The notes under the pieces: model-generated | The model's database searches: none | What the model was told of the DNA's origin: nothing | Seen by the model: only the letters and a program-made list of their open reading frames with translations | DNA from: CAVTHK01 sp964552235 | GTDB lineage: Bacteria; Spirochaetota; Spirochaetia; SZUA-6; CAVTHK01 | Direction of reading: 5' to 3' | Length of the DNA stretch: 64,000 bases | Assembly: GCA_964552235.1 (NCBI GenBank) | Contig: CAZKGO010000011.1 | Span: 15,983 to 79,982, forward strand | Shown here: positions 46,742 to 54,606 of the stretch, one piece after another | How positions within the stretch are numbered: the first letter of the stretch is position 1 | Layout: the number at the start of each line of letters is the position of its first letter | Program-made: the position numbers and the translations under genes

Positions 46742-48037
46742 TCAGCGCCTGATCGAGGTAAAGGTCTTCATGCCCGGGTAGATCGCGCTGCCCTCGAGCA
46801 TCTCCTCGATTCGCAGGAGCTGGTTGTACTTGGCGAGGCGATCGGTGCGCGACATCGAGCCGGTCTTGATCTGGCCGGTTTCGAGACCCACGACCAGATC
46901 GGCGATGAACGAGTCCTCGGTCTCGCCGCTGCGGTGCGAGATGATCGCCGTGTAGGCCGCCCTCTTCGCCATGTCGACAGCCTCGAAGGTCTCGGTCAAG
47001 GTGCCGATCTGATTCACCTTGATGAGGATCGAGTTGGCGACGCCGCGCTTGATTCCGTCCTCGAGACGCCTGGTGTTGGTCACGAACAGATCGTCGCCCA
47101 CCAGCTGCACCTTGCCGCCGATCTTGTCAGTAAGCAGCTTCCAGCCTTCCCAGTCGTTCTCGTCCATGCCGTCTTCGATGGATATGATCGGGTACTTCTT
47201 GGTCCATTCGGCATAGAAGTCCGCCATCTCGGCCGATGTCAGCTCGCGCTTGTCGGACTTCTTGAAAACGTAGCGCTTCTTGCCATCGTCGTAGAACTCC
47301 GAGGCCGCGGGGTCGAGGGCGATCATAAAGTCGTCGTTCGGCCTGTACCCGGCCTTTTCCGCCGCCTGGAGGATGACCTGAATCGCCTCCTCGTTGCTCT
47401 TGAGGTTGGGCGCGAACCCGCCCTCGTCTCCGACGCTGGTGTTGTAGCCCTTGGCCTTGAGGACCGCCTTGAGGTTGTGGAAGATCTCAGCCACCATGCG
47501 CAGGCCCTCGCGGAAACTCTCTGCGCCGACGGGCATGACCATGAACTCCTGGAAATCCACCGAGTTGTCCGCGTGAGCGCCGCCGTTGAGGATGTTGGCC
47601 ATCGGCACCGGCAGCGTGCAGGCATGGAAGGCCCCCAGGTACTTGTACAACGGCACGCCGAGGAAATCAGCGGCCGCCCGGGCGCAGGCCATCGAAACGC
47701 CCAGGATTGCGTTGGCCCCGAGCTTGCCCTTGTTCTCGGTCCCGTCGAGGTCGATCAGGGTGTGGTCGATATCGACCTGGTCGAGCGCGTCGAGACCCAC
47801 GACTTCGGCGGCGATGATGTTGTTCACGTTCTCGACGGCCTTGAGCACGCCCTTGCCGAGGTAACGGCCCTTGTCGCCGTCGCGCAGCTCCACGGCCTCA
47901 TACTCGCCGGTCGACGCCCCTGAGGGAACCGCGGCGCGGCCTTCCGAGCCGTCTTCGAGCACCACGTCCACCTCGACCGTCGGGTTGCCCCGCGAATCGA
48001 GTATCTCCCTCGCCTCCACGTATTCGATAACGCTCAT
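46742..48037 (-). CDS. eno: Enolase
   Basis: A 431-residue enolase: YVEAREILDSRGNPTVEVDVVLEDG, GASTGEYEAVELRDGD, NILNGGAHADNSVDFQEFMVMPVGA, GDEGGFAPNL, SIEDGMDENDWEGW (metal Glu), KVNQIGTLTETFEA (catalytic Lys) and ISHRSGETEDSFIADLVVGLETGQIKTGS. Same length as E. coli enolase. ATG 48037 with CAGGAG upstream. Converts 2-phosphoglycerate to phosphoenolpyruvate. Confidence 0.98.
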   Translation of the reverse strand: MSVIEYVEAREILDSRGNPTVEVDVVLEDGSEGRAAVPSGASTGEYEAVELRDGDKGRYLGKGVLKAVENVNNIIAAEVVGLDALDQVDIDHTLIDLDGTENKGKLGANAILGVSMACARAAADFLGVPLYKYLGAFHACTLPVPMANILNGGAHADNSVDFQEFMVMPVGAESFREGLRMVAEIFHNLKAVLKAKGYNTSVGDEGGFAPNLKSNEEAIQVILQAAEKAGYRPNDDFMIALDPAASEFYDDGKKRYVFKKSDKRELTSAEMADFYAEWTKKYPIISIEDGMDENDWEGWKLLTDKIGGKVQLVGDDLFVTNTRRLEDGIKRGVANSILIKVNQIGTLTETFEAVDMAKRAAYTAIISHRSGETEDSFIADLVVGLETGQIKTGSMSRTDRLAKYNQLLRIEEMLEGSAIYPGMKTFTSIRR

Positions 48038-48065
48038 CCCGGTCTCCTGTAGGAAGTTGCCCGTG

Positions 48066-48094
48066 ACAATACGGCCCCGCCCCGCGAAGGTCAA
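48066..48094 (-). promoter_or_regulatory. Promoter of eno
   Basis: On the minus strand TTGACC (48094-48089), 17 bp, TATTGT (48071-48066). Confidence 0.6.
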
Positions 48095-48290
48095 GGGCCA
48101 TGGCGCCCTGGTCCGGAGCAAAGCTCCGGAATGGCCCGGGCCCGGAGCGTACAGGGATGTACAGGCTCCGGGCAAGCCCACTCGCTCGCGCTCCTGGGCG
48201 CAACCCTTGGCCTTCGGCCACGGGCAAGGGGGCCGTGGCGCCCTGGTCCGAAGCGAAGCTCCGGAATGGCCCGGGCCCATGGCCGCCCGC
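48089..48290. repeat. Dispersed palindromic repeat, copy B (one full and one partial unit)
   Basis: Begins GTCAAGGGCCATGG as copy A. The centre has arms CCCGGAGC / GCTCCGGG (48141-48148 and 48165-48172) around GTACAGGGATGTAC. CAAGCCCACTCGC and GGGCAAGGGGGCCGTGGCG follow, and then a second CCTGGTCCGAAGCGAAGCTCCGGAATGGCCCGGGCCC block, repeating the block at about 48106-48142. Confidence 0.7.
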
Positions 48291-48317
48291 CTGGAGGCCG
48301 GGGCGACGCGCGCGACG

Positions 48318-48346
48318 CCTTGACCGCAGCCCACGGGGAACGTAAC
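48318..48346 (+). promoter_or_regulatory. Promoter of the UPF0158-GNAT gene
   Basis: TTGACC (48318-48323), 17 bp, TAACTT (48341-48346); ATG 48371 follows after a ~16-nt leader with a weak ribosome site. Confidence 0.45.
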
Positions 48347-48370
48347 TTCAGCCTGAGCGGAAACCCTGGC

Positions 48371-49294
48371 ATGAATTGGGAGTTCAGCCCCGAGGTCGTC
48401 GATCAGATCATCTACGCGATGGAAAACCAGGAGCAGCGCTTCTGCCTGGATTTCCACAAAGGCGTGGTGGTCGCCGCCGACGAAGTCGCCGACACGACTG
48501 ACGCCGACCGCTGGTACGATCTGCCCCTCTGGCGCTCGAACGAAGGCTTCCAGCTGATGGAGCGCTTTGTCGCGGGACTGCGCAACCCGCTGGTCAGGGA
48601 GGAGCTTCGCGGCGCGCTGGCGGCCGGCAAGGGGGTGTTCCGGCAGTTCAAGAACACCCTCAAGGCCCACCCGGAAGTGGAGAAGGTCTGGCATCGGTTC
48701 AAGGAACGCCAGATGCGCCAGGTCGTCTACGAATGGTTCAACCAGATCCTCGAGGTGCGCGGCCTGGCGCGCCTGGACCTGCCGCCCGACGAGTCGACTG
48801 ACGAGCTCATCCTTTCGGACTTTGCGCTGCGCGAGGGTCCCGGCCGGCACGAGCAGGCGATCCGGAACCTCGACCGCGAGGTGTTCGCCCTCGCCCACCC
48901 GCAGGCCGAGCCCGGGCGTGTCCAGCGGGTGTACGAGATGTCGCGGGCCGACCTGCCCCCGATGTCCTCGGCTGTGGTCATCCACGCGGAAGCCCCCTCC
49001 GGTGACTTTGCCGGCTTCGTCTGGGGGGTGGTGCGGCAGGACGAGCTGACCGGCGACACGCTCGTCGAGCTCGTGCAGATCGCCGTCGCCGAGGAATACC
49101 GGGGGCTGGGACTGGCGAAGGCGCTGTTCAGGGCATTCGTGGCCGCTTCTGATCGCGCCGGCGCCGCCCGTACTGTCGTTCGGCTCGACGGGAGACGGCT
49201 CGCGATCGCCGGCCTGCTGGAACGCGAGGGCTTTGCCGTCACTTCGCAGACGCTGGAGCTCGACCTCAATCGCTGGCAGTCTGACGCACAGTGA
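48371..49294 (+). CDS. UPF0158 domain fused to a GNAT acetyltransferase
   Basis: A 307-residue protein. Residues 1-~140 match UPF0158: VDQIIYAMENQEQRFCLDFHKGVVV, WYDLPLWRSNEGFQLMERFVAGLRNP, REELRGALAAGKGVFRQFKNTLKAHPEVEKVWHRFKERQMRQVVYEWFN. Residues ~155-305 form a GNAT: GFVWGVVRQDELTGDTLVELVQIAVAEEYRGLGLAKALFRAFVAAS with an R-G-x-G-x-A acetyl-CoA loop. UPF0158 is usually a stand-alone protein of unknown function. ATG 48371 fits the domain start; the in-frame extension upstream is repeat-derived. Confidence 0.8.
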   Translation: MNWEFSPEVVDQIIYAMENQEQRFCLDFHKGVVVAADEVADTTDADRWYDLPLWRSNEGFQLMERFVAGLRNPLVREELRGALAAGKGVFRQFKNTLKAHPEVEKVWHRFKERQMRQVVYEWFNQILEVRGLARLDLPPDESTDELILSDFALREGPGRHEQAIRNLDREVFALAHPQAEPGRVQRVYEMSRADLPPMSSAVVIHAEAPSGDFAGFVWGVVRQDELTGDTLVELVQIAVAEEYRGLGLAKALFRAFVAASDRAGAARTVVRLDGRRLAIAGLLEREGFAVTSQTLELDLNRWQSDAQ

Positions 49295-49307
49295 CCGGCG
49301 AGCCTGT

Positions 49308-50129
49308 TCAGAGCGGCGACGATCGCCTGGAGAGTATCACCTCGCCGGCCTCGCAGAATCCCGCGGCGGCTTCGGCCGCCGTGAGGTAGCGCGGCAGGTG
49401 CTCCATGTCGTCGAGGAAACGCGCGAGATTGGCCACCCCAACCGAGTGGTCGACGCCTCGGAACATGGGCGCGTCGTTGGGCGAGTCGCCCACGAAGAGC
49501 GTCCTCCCCCTCGCCTCTTCCCAGCTCAGGCCGCCTCGCTCACGCAGGTAGAAGCGGACGCAGGCCACCTTGTCGAAATCGCCGTACCAGCAGTTGACGT
49601 GGATGCTCGATATCTTGGCCGTCGCCCCTTCCTCGCGGGCGATCTCCGCGATCCGCCGCACCTGTTCCATGGGCAGAGGGGCCACATCCTCGCAGAAGTC
49701 GACGGCGAGATCCGCGATCCGGTAGGGCTGATCCGCGGCCACCGCGCAGCCGGGGACCTCAAAGAGGACCCGCTCGCGCACGCGCGCGAGCCGTCGCTGC
49801 CCCTCCGCCCGCTCTGCGGCCGACAGCAGGTACTGCCGCTGCATCTTGCGCCTGTGCCGGTCGTAGGCGAAAAAGAAGGCTCCGTTCTCCCCCACGACTC
49901 CGTCGACCGGCCACATGCGCGCCAGGTGGTCGCACCAGCCGGCCGGCCGGCCGGTCACGACGACCACCCGGATTCCGGCCCGGTGCAGGCGCCAGACCAT
50001 GGCGTAGGATTCGGCCGGAAGGAGGCCCTTCGCGGTGAGGGTGTCGTCCAGGTCGCTGAACAGGTATCCCAGTTCGCGGCACACGCCTGCGGGGATTGCG
50101 TCGATCGGAAGGGGACGAGTTCGTTCCAT
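49308..50129 (-). CDS. HAD-IIB (Cof-like) phosphatase
   Basis: A 273-residue HAD phosphatase: LFSDLDDTLTAKGLLP (motif I D-x-D-D-T), VVVTGRPAGWCDHLARM (motif II T-G-R), a C2B cap, K near VNCWYGDFDKV, and LFVGDSPNDAPMFRGVDHSVGVANL (motif IV G-D-S-x-N-D). The motif style is that of Cof/sucrose- or mannosyl-3-phosphoglycerate-phosphatase-like enzymes. Start uncertain: ATG 50129 is used; other in-frame ATGs at 50141-50192 are possible, and none has a good ribosome site. Confidence 0.82.
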   Translation of the reverse strand: MERTRPLPIDAIPAGVCRELGYLFSDLDDTLTAKGLLPAESYAMVWRLHRAGIRVVVVTGRPAGWCDHLARMWPVDGVVGENGAFFFAYDRHRRKMQRQYLLSAAERAEGQRRLARVRERVLFEVPGCAVAADQPYRIADLAVDFCEDVAPLPMEQVRRIAEIAREEGATAKISSIHVNCWYGDFDKVACVRFYLRERGGLSWEEARGRTLFVGDSPNDAPMFRGVDHSVGVANLARFLDDMEHLPRYLTAAEAAAGFCEAGEVILSRRSSPL

Positions 50130-50393
50130 GGCGGCGGGCATCATAGGGCGGAACCCGGCCGACGGTAAAGCGGCGGCCGCGAAAAACGACAAGAATCCCG
50201 CAGAAATTCCCCAATCCCCGAAAATGGGCGGGCCAGGGCGGTGACGGGGGTGTCGGCGGGCTACTTCGGGGTCGTGTAGCCGAAGGGGACAGAGCTCCGC
50301 TGTGGGGGCGGCGGTCTGAGATGGGTTGGAGTGGGTGAAGCCTAGTTTTGTTCGTTCCTGGCTTCGATGCCGACATCAGAACCCGGTCGGTCC

Positions 50394-50645
50394 TCATGCG
50401 ATCCCTGACAGAGCGCCGGGCACGGCGTAGAGGGTTTCTCGGATACAGCAGGAGACGTTGAGCCAGGTGGCCTTGACGCCGGCGCGCAGGGCCGCGAACA
50501 GCCGCCTGTCGACGATCCCTGCCCGTCGCGCCGGCCCCCCAGGGCTCAGCCGCTTGCTCGCCAGATCCCGCTTCTCGAAGATCGGCAGGAAGCTCACAAG
50601 TAACTGCTGGGCCTGCTGCAGCTTCAACCACCTCACAGCACGCAA
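50394..50645 (-). CDS. Doubtful 83-codon ORF, possible remnant
   Basis: The product contains LKLQQAQQLLVSFLPIFEKRDLASKRL and LFAALRAGVKATWLNVSCCIRETLYAVPG, which look protein-like, with mixed hydrophobic and charged helices, rather than like a random high-GC frame. No family was recognised and there is no ribosome site. It may be the tail of a decayed (perhaps transposon-related) gene or chance. Confidence 0.2.
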   Translation of the reverse strand: MRAVRWLKLQQAQQLLVSFLPIFEKRDLASKRLSPGGPARRAGIVDRRLFAALRAGVKATWLNVSCCIRETLYAVPGALSGIA

Positions 50646-50727
50646 GCGAACGTGGAGTCGGAGGCCGCCATCTTGCGCCGGCAGTCGAAAAGCCCCTTGT
50701 AGTGCTGCGTGTGCGTTTTTCTGTCAT

Positions 50728-50756
50728 TTGACAACAGCGACTTTATGCCAAAGAAT
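50728..50756 (+). promoter_or_regulatory. Candidate distal promoter upstream of oppA
   Basis: Perfect TTGACA (50728-50733), 17 bp, AAGAAT (50751-50756). It would give a ~160-nt leader for oppA. A second -10-like TACAAT at 50880-50885 lacks a -35. Confidence 0.35.
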
Positions 50757-50922
50757 GGCACTAGAAACACGGACATAACGATCGTCCGCAGCTCGATGAC
50801 CGGGTTCTTTCTGATATCGGTGAACCCCTCAAAGAGGGGGGTCGTGAGGAACGAATCCCGGGCTATCCGGGCGACGCTCTACAATAGTTGATGTCCATTC
50901 AGATCTCCAAGGAGGAGAAGAC

Positions 50923-52500
50923 ATGAGAAGGCCCTTTGCATTTCTCCTGTGCGCCTGCCTGACCGCGGCCATGGCGTTCGGCGGACCGCAGGGCGAAAAG
51001 GCCTCGGCGGCTGCCGAGTTTGTTCTCTGGAACGGCACCGAGCCTAAGTCGATGGACCCGCACATCGTCACGGGCGTGCCCGAGCACAGGATCATGGGGG
51101 CCCTGTTCGAGGGCCTGACCACGAACGACCCGCAGACCTACGAGCCGGTTCCGGGCCTCGCCGAGAGCTGGAGCGTGAGCGCCGACGGCACGGTGTGGAC
51201 CTTCAAGCTGCGCAAGGCCACCTGGAGCGACGGCGTGCCCATCACCGCCCAGACGGTGGTCAAGAGCTGGCTGCGCATCCTCGACCCGGCCTTCGCAGCC
51301 CAGTACGCATGGTTCCCGTCGATGTTCATCAAGGGCGCCGAGGACTACAACAAGAAGAAGGCCGGTCCCGAGGCTGTAGCGATCAAGGCGATCGACGACT
51401 CGACGTTCCAGATGACCACGGTCGGGCCGCTGCCGTACGTGCTCGGCGCGCTGACCCACTACTCGTTCTCAGTGGTGCCCATTCACGCCATCGAGAAGTT
51501 CGGCAAGGACTGGACCAAGCCCGAGAACTTTGTCGGCAACGGGCCGTTCAGGCTCGAGAGCTGGAAGCCCCAGGACCGCGTAACAGTGGTGCCGAACGAA
51601 AAGTACTGGGACCGCAAGAGCGTCAAGCTCGGCAGGGTCGTGTACCTCCCCGGCGACGACAACAACACGGCGTTCCGCATGTACGAGAACAAGGAAATCG
51701 ACTGGCTTACGAACGTGCCGACCGGCCAGATGGACGCGGTCAAGGGCCGGCCCGACTTCCAGAGCGCGCCCAGGCTCGGCAGCTACTACTACATCCCCCA
51801 GATCCAGAGGCCGCCGCTCAACGACGTGCGCGTGCGCAAGGCGCTGTCCCTGTCCTTCAACCGCAAGGACCTGGTCGAGAAGATCGTCAAGGGCGGCGAG
51901 GTCCCGGCCCTCACCATGGTTCCTCCCATGGCCGGCTACCCGATGGTCAAGGGCAACGCCGAGGACGTGGGCAAGGCCAAGCAGCTGCTCGCCGAGGCCG
52001 GCTTCCCGGGCGGCAAGGGCTTCCCGAAGCTGCAGATCCTGTACAACACCAGCGAGGCCCACAAGAAGATCGGTGAGTTCATCCAGCAGCAGTGGAAGGA
52101 GAACCTGGGCATCGAGGTCGAGCTTCTGAACCAGGAGTGGAACACGTACCTGGACAACAAGGCGAACCACAAGTTCGACCTGGCCCGCGCCGGGTGGATC
52201 GGAGACTACGTCGACCCGAACACCTTCCTCGACATGTGGGTCAAGGGGGGCGGGCACAACGACGGGCTCTACGACAACCCCAAGTACGATGCTCTGATCA
52301 AGAAGGCGTCCCAGATGCCGGCCGGCAAGGAGCGGTTCGCAGTGCTGGCCGAGGCCGAGGAGATCCTGATGGTGCAGGACCAGGGCATCATCCCGATCTA
52401 CTTCTACGTCAACAAGGAGATGATCGACCTGAGCAAGTGGGGCGGCTGGCACACCAACGTGATGGGCTACCACCCGGTCAAGTACATCTACAAGAAGTAA
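50923..52500 (+). CDS. oppA: Oligopeptide ABC transporter substrate-binding protein OppA
   Basis: A 525-residue SBP_bac_5 protein. Sec signal (MRRPFAFLLCACLTAAMAFGG), cleavage probably after AMA; the Cys residues at 10 and 12 are too early to be a classical lipobox, so the protein may be free periplasmic or anchored otherwise. The mature part shows LWNGTEPKSMDPHIVTG, GLAESWSVSADGTVWTFKLRKATWSDG, FVGNGPFRLESWKP, NDVRVRKALSLSFNR and LARAGWIGDYVDPNTFLDMW, all typical of OppA. ATG 50923 has AGGAGGAG 5 nt upstream. A terminator-like hairpin separates it from oppB. Confidence 0.93.
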   Translation: MRRPFAFLLCACLTAAMAFGGPQGEKASAAAEFVLWNGTEPKSMDPHIVTGVPEHRIMGALFEGLTTNDPQTYEPVPGLAESWSVSADGTVWTFKLRKATWSDGVPITAQTVVKSWLRILDPAFAAQYAWFPSMFIKGAEDYNKKKAGPEAVAIKAIDDSTFQMTTVGPLPYVLGALTHYSFSVVPIHAIEKFGKDWTKPENFVGNGPFRLESWKPQDRVTVVPNEKYWDRKSVKLGRVVYLPGDDNNTAFRMYENKEIDWLTNVPTGQMDAVKGRPDFQSAPRLGSYYYIPQIQRPPLNDVRVRKALSLSFNRKDLVEKIVKGGEVPALTMVPPMAGYPMVKGNAEDVGKAKQLLAEAGFPGGKGFPKLQILYNTSEAHKKIGEFIQQQWKENLGIEVELLNQEWNTYLDNKANHKFDLARAGWIGDYVDPNTFLDMWVKGGGHNDGLYDNPKYDALIKKASQMPAGKERFAVLAEAEEILMVQDQGIIPIYFYVNKEMIDLSKWGGWHTNVMGYHPVKYIYKK

Positions 52501-52518
52501 GGTGCCTGGCGTGACGCA

Positions 52519-52558
52519 GCGCGGGGGGGCCGCACCCCGGCTCCCCCGGCGTTTTTTT
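52519..52558 (+). terminator. Terminator-like hairpin between oppA and oppB
   Basis: A GC-rich stem (GCGCGGGGGGGCCG pairing with CGGCTCCCCCGGCG) followed by seven T (52552-52558). It would lower expression of the membrane and ATPase genes relative to OppA. Confidence 0.6.
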
Positions 52559-52566
52559 CCGCACCC

Positions 52567-53496
52567 ATGACCAAGTAACTCGTCCGCAGGCTCTCGGGGA
52601 TCGTCCCCACGCTGCTGATCATCGTGACCCTGGGTTTCTTCGTGATCAGGATCGCGCCGGGAGGGCCCTTTGCCTCCGAGAAGACGCTGCCGCCCGCGGT
52701 CCTGGCCAACGTGCTGGCCAAGTACCACCTCGACGAGCCGCTGCTCAAGCAGTACCTCCGATACATGCTCGACGTCCTGCGCGGCGATCTGGGCCCCTCG
52801 TACACCTACGCCGACCACGACGTGGCCTACTACATCCGCGAGAACCTCCCGAACTCGCTGCTGCTCGGCGCCGTGGCCATGCTGCTGTCGGTCTCGCTGG
52901 GCATCGGCGCGGGGATGACCTCGGCCACGCATCAGAACACGTCGATCGACTACATTTCCATGTCGATCGCCGTCGTCGGGATCTCGGTGCCGCTGTTCGT
53001 GATCGGCCCGGTCCTGATGTACTTCCTCGCCGTGAAGCTGCAGTGGCTCCCGACCTCGGGCTGGATCAACAGCCGTCACGGCATCAAGACGCTGATCATG
53101 CCTGCCATCACGCTGTCGCTGCCCCAGTTCGCCTACATCGCGCGCCTGTCGCGCGCCAGCATCCTCGAGGTGCTGCGCAGCGACTATATCCGCACGGCCT
53201 TTGCCAAGGGCCTGCACCCCCGCCACATCATGTTCCGGCACGTGCTCAAGGGTGCGCTCCTGCCCGTGGTGAGCTACCTCGGGCCGGCGTTCGCCACCGT
53301 GCTCACGGGCAGCGTCGTGGTCGAGAGGATCTTTCGGGTGCCCGGCATGGGCACCTTCTTCGTTCAGTCGGCGTTCAACCGGGACTACACGCTGATCATG
53401 GGCACCGTCATCGTGTACTCGGTGCTGCTCGTGGTGCTCAACTTCGTCGTCGACGCGCTGTACGCCGTCCTCGACCCGCGCATCTCGTACAGGTAG
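52567..53496 (+). CDS. oppB: Oligopeptide transporter permease OppB, with an in-frame TAA at codon 4
   Basis: From ATG 52567 the frame reads M-T-K-stop-L-V-R-R-L-S-G-I-V-P-T-L-L-I-I-V, exactly the OppB N-terminus (usually M-x-K-Y-I-x-R-R-L) but with TAA (52576-52578) where Tyr (TAC/TAT) is expected. After it the frame is open to 53496: FFVIRIAPGGPF, SLGIGAGMT, the EAA loop SDYIRTAFAKGLHPRHIMFRHVLKGALLPV, and FRVPGMGTFFVQSAFNRDY. The first usable start after the TAA is GTG 52624, which would delete most of transmembrane helix 1. No Shine-Dalgarno is visible at either. Six-helix inner-membrane subunit. Confidence 0.85.
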
Positions 53497-53505
53497 GAGG
53501 CTGTC

Positions 53506-54594
53506 GTGCCCGCCATGGACAGGTCGGACCGCAGCGTCGCCAACGAGTTCAACCAGCTCGTGCGCGGCGTGAGCCTCTCCCGTGACGCATGGAGACGCCT
53601 GCGTAAGAACCGGATGGCCCTGGTCGGCATGTTCGTCGTGGGCCTCTTCGTCCTGCTGGCGGTTCTGGCTCCCGTCCTGCCCATCCACTCCTACACCAAG
53701 ATCATCTTGGACCACCAGAATCTGCCGCCGTCGCTCACGAGCACCGCCGGCGAGCTGCTGTACGTCAAGACCGAGGCGCAGCTGCGGGCGGTAGCCTCGC
53801 GGCAGGGCCGGACTCAGCTCAACGACGAGGAGAAGGCCAGGCTCGCCCAGCTGCGCGAGAGGATCGGAAGCGAGACCGCCGAGATCAACGGAAGGGTCGT
53901 CAAGGTCCACGAGCGCCGCTATCCCCTCGGCACCGACTACCACGGCCGGGACCTGCTCGCGCGGATGATCTACGGCAGCCAGATCTCGATCGCCGTGGGC
54001 GTTGTCGGTACCCTGACCTCGGTGCTCATCGGCGTGATCGTGGGAGCGGTCGCCGGCTACTTCGGGGGCCGGATCGACTACGTTGTCACGCGGGTGATCG
54101 ACGTGATGTACGGCCTGCCGTACATGCTGATGGTCATCATCTTCATGGCGGTGTTCGGCCGCAGCATCGTCAACCTGTTCGTGGCCCTCTCGCTCGTGAG
54201 CTGGCTCACCACCGCCCGGGTGGTCCGCGGCCAGGTCATCTCGCTCAAACAGAGCGAGTTCGTGGAAGCGGCCCGCTCGGTCGGCGCAGGCACCAGCCGC
54301 ATCGTCCTGCGCCATCTCCTGCCGAACACGCTGGGCATCATCATCGTGTACTCGACGCTGCGCGTGCCGAGCTTCATCATGCAGGAGGCCTTCCTCTCGT
54401 TTCTGGGCCTGGGGCTTTCGGCGCCGTTCGCCTCGTGGGGCACGCTGGTCGGCGATGCGGTGGAGGGCATGAATCTGTACCCCTGGCAGCTGCTGTTCCC
54501 GGGTCTCGCGATGACCCTGTTCCTGTTCGCGATGAACTTTCTCGGCGACGGCCTGCGGGACGCCTTCGACCCGCAGAGTAAGAATCGGCTGTAG
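53506..54594 (+). CDS. oppC: Oligopeptide transporter permease OppC
   Basis: A 362-residue permease: cytoplasmic N-terminus (SRDAWRRLRKNRMALVGMFVVGLFVLLAVLAPVLP, the first helix), a long periplasmic insert (~residues 60-145) as in OppC, YPLGTDYHGRDLLARMIYGSQISIAVG, the EAA loop SEFVEAARSVGAGTSRIVLRHLLPNTLG, and EAFLSFLGLGLSAPFASWGTLVGD. GTG 53506 has AGGAGG 5 nt upstream. Confidence 0.93.
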   Translation: MPAMDRSDRSVANEFNQLVRGVSLSRDAWRRLRKNRMALVGMFVVGLFVLLAVLAPVLPIHSYTKIILDHQNLPPSLTSTAGELLYVKTEAQLRAVASRQGRTQLNDEEKARLAQLRERIGSETAEINGRVVKVHERRYPLGTDYHGRDLLARMIYGSQISIAVGVVGTLTSVLIGVIVGAVAGYFGGRIDYVVTRVIDVMYGLPYMLMVIIFMAVFGRSIVNLFVALSLVSWLTTARVVRGQVISLKQSEFVEAARSVGAGTSRIVLRHLLPNTLGIIIVYSTLRVPSFIMQEAFLSFLGLGLSAPFASWGTLVGDAVEGMNLYPWQLLFPGLAMTLFLFAMNFLGDGLRDAFDPQSKNRL

Positions 54595-54606
54595 AGCAGA
54601 GCATCG

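Larger units (their letters stand above)
48038..48370. other. Intergenic region (333 bp) between eno and the UPF0158-GNAT gene
   Basis: Contains the eno promoter (48094-48066, minus), repeat copy B with a second partial unit (48089-48290) and the plus-strand promoter at 48318-48346. No gene is supported; open frames here translate the repeat. Confidence 0.7.
50193..50922. other. Gene-poor 0.7-kb region with locally lower GC
   Basis: No convincing gene. The right part (about 50650-50850) has clearly fewer G+C bases than its surroundings. It holds an 83-codon minus ORF, a promoter-like TTGACA-17-AAGAAT, a CCCCTC-AAA-GAGGGG hairpin (50825-50839) and a TACAAT -10-like hexamer (50880-50885) before the oppA ribosome site. 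Confidence 0.6.

Noticed and set aside
48131..48370. An N-terminal extension of the UPF0158-GNAT protein
   Set aside because: It translates repeat copy B and the promoter; UPF0158 similarity begins at ATG 48371.
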